64,000 bases of DNA from Liolophura sinensis (lineage: Eukaryota; Mollusca; Polyplacophora; Chitonida; Chitonidae), in contig NC_088303.1 in assembly GCF_032854445.1 (NCBI RefSeq), positions 36,585,501 to 36,649,500 of the forward strand. The letters run 5' to 3'. The notes under the pieces were generated by a model. That model was not told the origin of the DNA. It did not search any database and saw only the letters and a program-made list of their open reading frames with translations. Numbering within the stretch: the first letter of the stretch is position 1; each line of letters starts with the position of its first letter. Below are positions 56,751 to 64,000 of this stretch, piece after piece. The translations under genes and the position numbers were made by a program.

Positions 56751-59700
56751 CAAGCTGTGCACAAAAGAATTAAACCTTGATACTTGTTCAGAATGAGTGG
56801 GGGGGGGGGGGGGGGGAACAAACACATTCATCTCTGTGATTCTCTGCATAATACAACCTCAAGCAGAACATGTAATAATGAATGGTGTAAAGACTAAAGC
56901 TCCATGCCTAGTCAGCAATATTGCAGCCATATTGTGACGATCATACAGAAAGTGAAGGCCAAGTCCTCTGTATAAATAACAGGTTGGCGATAGAATCACA
57001 TTAAATAACTCTGCTCTAGCTTGTAAAACATTTTATCACAACACATATCTAACGATTTTACTGATCAAGTTAGAGCTGAGCTACTAAAGAAGCAAGAGTT
57101 CCATAAATGATGCTTTGTCATTCGCCACTCTGTGGCTGGCTTTGGTCAGATATCAGAGTGCCTTAAAGGAGTAATTGACCCCAGAATAAAATGTGCCCGA
57201 TCACCACAGGAAGTCGTGTGACGATAGAGTTTGGCGGCGAAATAAACAATCTCTGCCACCCCTGCACTTTTCACCGAACCATTACCGTTTTTTTCCTATG
57301 AGGCAGTATGATGTATATAAACACATGAATTATTTAAGAGACTGTACCAGAGATTTTTGCAAAAAATGATTTTTACTAATGAAATCAATTATTGGCTCAG
57401 ATTATTGGCTTTCAGAGTCTGCATAGTTTTAAAATGATTCTAAAGTTCGACAAAAAAACTATTATGTGAACTGCTTTATTTTAAATTGTGGGAAATTTGT
57501 GATAAATTTTGAACCGTAACACACATAGAGACTAGACTGAGACGAGACGAGAAAGATATTATTTTGAGCTACTCTGGAATAATAGCTAAAATTTAATTGG
57601 GTTTGTGCTGATATATTTTTTGCTGAAAATCTCCTGTAGGCTATAGTATATACCATGTCTTTATTTGCATAAAGGCCAATTGCCCCATGAGCATTTTTCC
57701 AGCATCTTCCATGCTGACGGCAGACCATGTGATAGGTTACATAACAGTACTGGTTACATTAGCTGTACATATTGATGTCCAGTTGTCAAAAAGCCTATAA
57801 AGGCTGATAGTCTGCATACAATGTTAAAGTTTCTAATTGTGATCTTTCACTGTTCTCTTTAAACAATGCAGGAATCTGGCAATAAAACTCTGGTTTGGAA
57901 TTGTGTACATGCGCATGACCAATGACTGAGTAGTTTCATTCCCACATGCAAAATGATAGCTAAGTATCATTTGTTTGGACGTGTGATATTGCTACTTGAT
58001 GCCTTATTGTCACGTGATGTCTTATTGTCACATGATGCCTTATTGTCAGTCCCCGGGGCGTCGCTGGCTCAGATGACTAAACCACTAGGATATGGGTACA
58101 TTGAGTATAATAGGTTTAATTGTAAAATTGCATCTGCCTTAGCTATAACATCTCCCTCTGGGAACAAACCAGCTGTTAAGTTAGACTGACATCTGATTTG
58201 TACCCAGTCACATGTACGTAAGTGAGCATGTGTTAGGACCAGTTATGACTGGAACTTGTTTGATCGGCTTGCTCACTCATGCATGTGATGATCATATGTA
58301 GTAGTGGATTCATTCTCCACGCTTCTGTACTCCTCATGGTGCAAGTTTCAAGAATTGGTATTTCGGCCACACTTCTATACTCCTCATAAAGCAAGCTTCA
58401 ATGACTGCAATTTTCAGACATACTTCCACATATTTCCGACATTATTGGACAAATGCCACTTGTTGTTTTTGTTATCAGCAGGACAGGCCAGAATACAACA
58501 ACTCGAATTTTCTCTGAAATGTGTTTTATCTGTGTTTGAGCAATTAAAAAGGAAAACATTCTACATGGTTACTGAAACAAATTTGTGCTGACCTTGTCAA
58601 ATTGCTGTCTGTTTGCTGTTATGGCTATTGGATATGGTAGAGGAATGCTAGAAACTATCCATCTGACAGAAGCCCAGTAAAAAGTGTCAGAATAACTGAA
58701 ATACCGTTGCTGCAATTCTTTAACCTTTTCACAAGTTTGCAAGATGTTTTACTTCAAGCTATTGTGAAGGCATTATTCTGTGTAGACTGATGAAAGTATA
58801 TGTTTTGTGAAGCCCTAAAATTGGCCAATCTCACAAAAATCAAACCAAAAATGTACATACATTGCAATGAAAGTTGCTCTTCATATGCGAAAAGGTTGAG
58901 GAAATAGGGTGTGATTTTTTTTCCTGTCCACGGTGTTTTTACCCTAAATTAAACCAGTGCTGAAGTTCTGTTCACTTGTTAAGACCCTTGGCCAGGTATA
59001 TGTATCCACTAACATATTTCTTAATGTCAAATATACCCCAAAATTTTCGTTCCCCCAGGCACACTGGGAATTAATTATTGTAGTGGTATCCACTACAGCT
59101 AGTGACAGCTAGATCACCAAACAAGAGGCTTTTTCAAATGAATCTTGTGACCTTTCTCACTCTTTTTATGTGGCCATGTAATAGCAGGGCTTTTTTGTCT
59201 ACTAAGTGAAGTTAAGAACTCCTTTGATTTTCCCAGCAGTAGTAATTAGATAAGTCAGTCGAGCAGAACTGCATTTATCAGTCACTGATAAAGTGAATCA
59301 AGTGTCAGGGTGTGTTGGATTAACTGTTTAAAGATGAACACACACCTGTGTGTGGGCACTATCATTGTGGCACTATCAGCTTTGTCTATCAGGTGATCAA
59401 CCAGTCCGTCTCACCCACCCAACATTGCATGGGTCTCTTATGTATATGTGATCTGATTTAATTCTGAAATATTTAATTTTGTGTTCATATATATTGCATA
59501 CATATATATAATATTAATGAATTAATGGAGCATAACTTAAGGCCATTTCTTCAGAATGCTGAAGTAAAGGTTAAATTTGCAAGAGAAGGAAAAAGGCATA
59601 ATAATAGAGAAAGCATTGGGTCTTGCAACATTTGCATTATATAAAACATGTAAATTTTTTGTTATCTTTTGTTATTTACATATCCAGTGACCTTAGATGT

Positions 59701-62700
59701 GTGTGAACTGCAATACAAGGTTCAGTGGTTGTAATTCAAGGTAAAAGTAGACATGTATGAATTTCTTGTGAAAAAAGGCAATTTAGTCTTTTGCCTGCCC
59801 CTAACCTCTCCTTCACTGTGGGAACCAACCAGCTGTTGATACTTGATCAATTTTGGACACCCAGTGACATATGTATATAAGTGAGCATATGTTAGAACCA
59901 GTTCTCAGTGTAACCTCACTGTGCTCTGAGTCTGTGGTCAGGGTTTACCCTAAGCACTCTGGATTCCTCTACTCATAAAGCTGAGTGCTGTATTGTAAAA
60001 GTAAAAACTTGAAGAGAAATGCACTGGAAAACAATAGAATAAATAAATAGAGTCCGCTTTGCTTCACAGGGACATCAACACAAAATAAGAACGCCAAAGC
60101 AAATAAAGCTTAACCTGTTGTCACATTTCAAAATACTTTGTGTTATTATATCTTCATACCTGAGATATAATTAATAATAAACTTGATTTAAAAATTAAAA
60201 AACTGTCCATGTCACGTTAATTCTGCCGCCCAGAAGAGCTTTATTGTAAAATTTTAGGACATAAAGTGATTGCAGGAAATGTACTAATTTTATTTGTGGC
60301 TGAGAGTAGGGCATACAGAAGTCGTCTGTTCTGTAAAATTGACTGTTTCTACTGGTACATGTACTAGTCTACGTCGCCCCCATTTGGTAACCTTTTTTCA
60401 TTCACAGCAAGCTTTTTAATGACGTTTGAAATTCTGATAGCTGAAAAATGGTTTATATTATGGACAAAGATAAGATTTAATTGACTCCATGTTTATTAGT
60501 CTGTCTGACCAAGATTGCCAAATTAAATAAATTGTACATAATAGCTCATTGACCAGCCTCTCATGAATGAAGTTTGGAGATCAAATCTACGTTGTGGCAG
60601 AACTTCTGCAGATACAAACAAGATAAATAAAGACAGAACAAGAATGCCAACTGTGGAAGTATTTTGTAGCCCAATTCGAAGGAAAAGATAATGGTAGCAT
60701 TAACACAGTGTTAGTTAAAGTAATTACCCCATACTGACCCAGCCCCAATTTTCACCAGGGGTACAAAAGATGTCATCACCATTTCCACCCCCCTATGGGT
60801 ATTTACCATTTGGTACAATGTAACCTTCAGATATATAAATACATTTGCCCTGCACTTACTCACTTGCTGATGGAAATTAATTGTACAGATGTTGATCAAT
60901 ATGTTATAGCCACTTACCTTATCAGCCTGCACCCTCAACCCTGACACCTGGCGTTCTTGGTACCGATCAGCATCGCTTTCTGATTTGTCCATGTGTTCCT
61001 ACTGAAAATTGTACAAAATGTTTAATTTTACGGAGGTAAAATTCTATAGGTTTTTTTTTTAAGTTTTGTAAAAGGAACTGGTTTCTTGTAGTCTTTCTGA
61101 CTTACATGTATATTCATGATTCAAGTCTGAGATGCATGAGCAAGAGATTTCTTATCTGAGTGAATAAAATTTATTCGTAGCGCTTTCTCAAAATATGGTC
61201 TAACAACTATGTATTTATTCTGGCTAGATATGGCGTTAAAGCTGTCACTAGTTTTTGTTATTTTTACATTTTTAGCTCGGCTGTACAGAAGCTTATATCA
61301 TACGGAGAGCAACAGCAGGGAAAGAAATGTTGAACAAAATGTTGGGGGTGGTGCCTAAAAAGTACTGCATGTTTTGAACTGGGGTTTTGCACACATGTAG
61401 AGCACAATAACATGCGCGGAATATTCTGTTGCTGATGCTATGTATGTGTGTTAATTACTGTAAATTACCATTTTCATGCAATTAGTACTTCCTGTGATGA
61501 GCTGAAGATTTGCATTCCTGTGTCTCCTACAGGCAAGGTGTTTGGTAGCCTTGCTGCCAAATCTACGTTAATTCTTTTGTAGTGAACTTTTCATTCATTG
61601 TAAACCAATTGACATTCATTTTTCAAAATTACATATGCTATGCTGTTAAAAATGCCGTACTCTCAATGTCATCTAGGGCTATAAAGCATTGTGCAAACAT
61701 TGATTTTATGCTGTTATTTGCGAAATTGAGTGGACATGCTGAATTAGAGGTCAGCTTGTGGTGAGTCTCTACAAAGGCAGTGCTTGTAATCCAATCCATG
61801 ATCACAATTCAGCGCCTCCAAACAAGATAGCAAACTTCGTAATGCCTGGGACAGACAGGCTGCTGTCAAAGTGCAAAGCGAAGCTGTAATTGCCCCATCT
61901 GTTCGGCAGTCGAGATTGACTGGCAAAAATTGCATGGGAGTTCAGAGGGGGCTTGGTGATGTGAATTTTGATTGGCAATCTATTGATCGATACTTGTCTT
62001 GACACTGGTGGATGTTGGAAATCTCCCATTATAGGGCAAAGCAAGGAGCTCTGGTGGGGTTTAAGATCACATGTGCCTCAGATTGGGGACTATTTTTTAT
62101 ATGCCATTACGAGGGCTATTCTTGGATAGCAAGTTATACATATAATTTACAGGATAGGCCTGTTCAGAAAACAACCTAGTTACCAGATCCACAAGTGGTG
62201 TTAAAATAGACCTTGTGACATTGTGTGGGGGCGTTCGGGGATGTTGACAGACAGTTAAATGACAGCTACAGCTGAGCCTTTTACAATAGCATGTAGTGAA
62301 ATGTATACCTAATTAATGGTTTAAATACAAAACTGTGTCAGGTGTTGTTATGGTCAGTTGACACAGTTTGACACATTGTCTTGATTTTCCTCTACCCTAC
62401 TCTATCCCCACCCCCATGACTCAAACTTCTGACCACGAGGGAATTTATTTCCGTGATCTTTACACAATAGTGTATGGCTGTAGTTTTATTTTAGTTGCGT
62501 GATGACCGCATGTGGTCTGTTATATTATGCTGAGATAAGAGTGGATGTGACAGGGTTAAGGTTTTATCACATGCATTCTAACAAAATTCAGCACAAGTGC
62601 AGATTTGTACTAGCTGTGCAGAAATTTAATGTTTTCTTGCACTAGGGCAGCTCATATAGAGAATGGCCCATGTTAAAAGATAGGGTGGCAAAACTATGAC

Positions 62701-63390
62701 TAACCGACAGACAGTTAAAGCTGCTTATGACGCCTAAAAATATCGCTTAAGAAACATACATGTACATATCTAGATATATCATCTTTCAAACAGCAGCTTT
62801 GCAGTCAGTGCCTTGCTTTAATTGGCCCCTTTAAGAGATACAAGTAGGCCGTGTACATACCAGGTCGTTGTCCACATACCAGCACCATTTTGCAATAAAT
62901 GTATTTGACTTTTATGAGTTCATGTTTACAGGTATAATTAGTTCAAAACAGCACAGTATCAATATTGTCAAAAAAGGTCTTATAATGTCCTGATACAAAT
63001 ACTCTCTGCATTTTACACATTACCAGATTACAGTGTAATATAATTAACTACTGATGTTATTCTGTGCCAGTATTGGAGAGCCAGAAACAGGCTTGTTCTA
63101 TATAGTAATAACCGATGTCATTTATCATTTTCTGTCGTGTTGTAATAAAAACAAAAGTAACCTGTGGTTCTGATGAGCAGAAATTCAATATCACTTCAAC
63201 CCAGCTTGAATATTCGGTGTGTCTCAAAATTTAATGGCTAACTGTATAGCAAGTTCTGCTCATACAGCATTGGTATTGATTTATTCAGGTTTCTCAGATC
63301 AAGGTCATAAATAAAGATCAGTCCTTCTCTCTTGAAGAGACGTCAACAGGAAAAAGACTCCATCTACACATTTGGTTCAAAACAGGATGA

Positions 63391-63556
63391 TGGCTTCTTC
63401 TCCGGCCTGGACTGTCAGCAGCCTGCGGATGGTCATGGGTTTCCCCTGGGCTGTGCCCGGTTTCCACGCACCATAATGCTGGCCGTCATCGTATAAGTGA
63501 AATATTCTTGAGTACGGCGTAAAACACCAATAAAATAAATAAATAAATCAAATCAA
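63391..63556 (+). mobile_element. SINE-A, 5'-truncated, with target duplication
   Basis: It starts TGGCTTCTTCTCCGGCC, after the head, and ends GTACGGCGTAAAACACCAAT then (AAAT)n and CAAATCAA. Flanks TCAAAACAGGATGA (63377-63390) and TCAAAATAGGATGA (63557-63570) differ at one base. Confidence 0.92.
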
Positions 63557-63839
63557 TCAAAATAGGATGACAAATTGAACTCCTTAATTTACATTTTTGC
63601 TTCGTCATGAAATCTGCGTCTATAAATGAAAGATATTTTGTGGTATCCGTGTGACCTTGCAACGAGAGACATCATATGGACACTATAGGCCTTTACCTGC
63701 TATTATTACAACTGTTCCATCTGGACGTGGTGAAAGTTGTATTTTGTAACTGAAATAAATCCATTACAAGAAGCTGATTTTCTTACAAAAAACATGCATA
63801 TGACGGATGACTTTAGTGGACTAACTGTTACAGTATCCA

Positions 63840-64000
63840 GTTCAAAGTCAAGAGATCAAACCTATGTCGGGTCATACCTAAGACTTTGAACATGGCACTT
63901 GTCGCTGCCTGGCTTGGAACTCCGCAGTGAGATGGTAGATCAAGGGAACGTCACTGGTTGGCCTGGTGTTGGCCCACACACAGCCTGAGGAACCTCTAAC
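63840..64000 (+). mobile_element. SINE-B, diverged, runs off the window
   Basis: GTCGGGTCATACCTAAGACT, then TTGAACATGGCACTTG and CTGCCTGGCTTGGAACTCCG, follow the SINE-B body (GAGTCACACCTAAGACTTTA, CTCGCTTGGCGTTCAGC). The tail is outside the window. Confidence 0.65.

Larger units (their letters stand above)
55644..64000 (+). other. SLC7 intron 3, incomplete
   Basis: The GTAAGT donor is at 55644 and no acceptor with a plausible helix-4 exon was found, so the intron seems to exceed 8.3 kb. Apart from the listed repeats it holds a G-run (56798-56816), a 19-bp triplet repeat (TGATGCCTTATTGTCACG, 57995-58048), and a dispersed pair at 58140-58255 and 59815-59925 (GGAAC.AACCAGCTGTT, GTGAGCAT.TGTTAG.ACCAGTT). 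Confidence 0.7.

Overview
The window is eukaryotic, AT-rich and intron-bearing. It is most likely from a lophotrochozoan, probably a mollusc. Evidence: large introns with consensus splice sites; an animal ZNFX1 gene and an animal SLC7 transporter gene; and many copies of tRNA-derived SINEs whose 3' end (TTGAGTACGGCGTAAAACAC followed by AATAAATAAAT) is familiar from bivalve and gastropod genomes. The species call is inference. There is no prokaryotic-style gene organisation, and most short open reading frames are chance or lie in repeats.

Layout. 1-2833: the last two exons of ZNFX1 (plus strand, 5' part off the left edge), then a 3' UTR to about 4.05 kb and a 34-bp minisatellite. 5.0-7.0 kb: a nested insertion in which a dead Tc1-type transposon (5068-6929) splits an older SINE and itself carries a second SINE (5815-6175) with a perfect 13-bp target duplication. 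7-33 kb: gene-poor DNA holding gene relics and mobile elements. These are a frameshifted glutathione peroxidase (10961-11430), a decayed protein with a GGGTRHLTV motif (13547-14131 and perhaps further exons), a non-LTR reverse transcriptase relic (19553-20515), a small inverted-repeat transposon with a truncated MADF reading frame (20869-21536), an inverted-repeat element at 27766-28826, and SINEs of several kinds.

33.18-55.64 kb and beyond: the 5' part of an L-type amino acid transporter gene (SLC7A5/SLC7A8 type) on the plus strand. A TATA box lies 110 bases before the ATG. Exon 1 is 33298-33492, exon 2 is 50588-50746 and exon 3 is 55508-55643; the rest of the gene lies off the right edge. 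Intron 1 is 17.1 kb and is swollen by tandem repeats: a 56-bp satellite (35.60-40.92 kb), its 52-bp relative (40.92-42.29 kb, interrupted by a 200-base assembly gap), a 46-bp array (44.88-46.42 kb), a 24-bp array (47.17 kb) and a 20-bp array (48.40-49.34 kb). Intron 2 opens with ten copies of a 43-bp repeat, each carrying a near-perfect 5' splice-site sequence.

The two real genes are unrelated: ZNFX1 is an RNA-helicase sensor with NFX1 and RZ zinc fingers, and the SLC7 protein is a membrane amino acid exchanger. The most noteworthy material is the repeat biology. It includes satellites with palindromic cores and higher-order structure, a minisatellite built from a SINE tail, SINE copies lacking their promoter yet flanked by target duplications, and arrays of splice-site-like motifs inside one intron.
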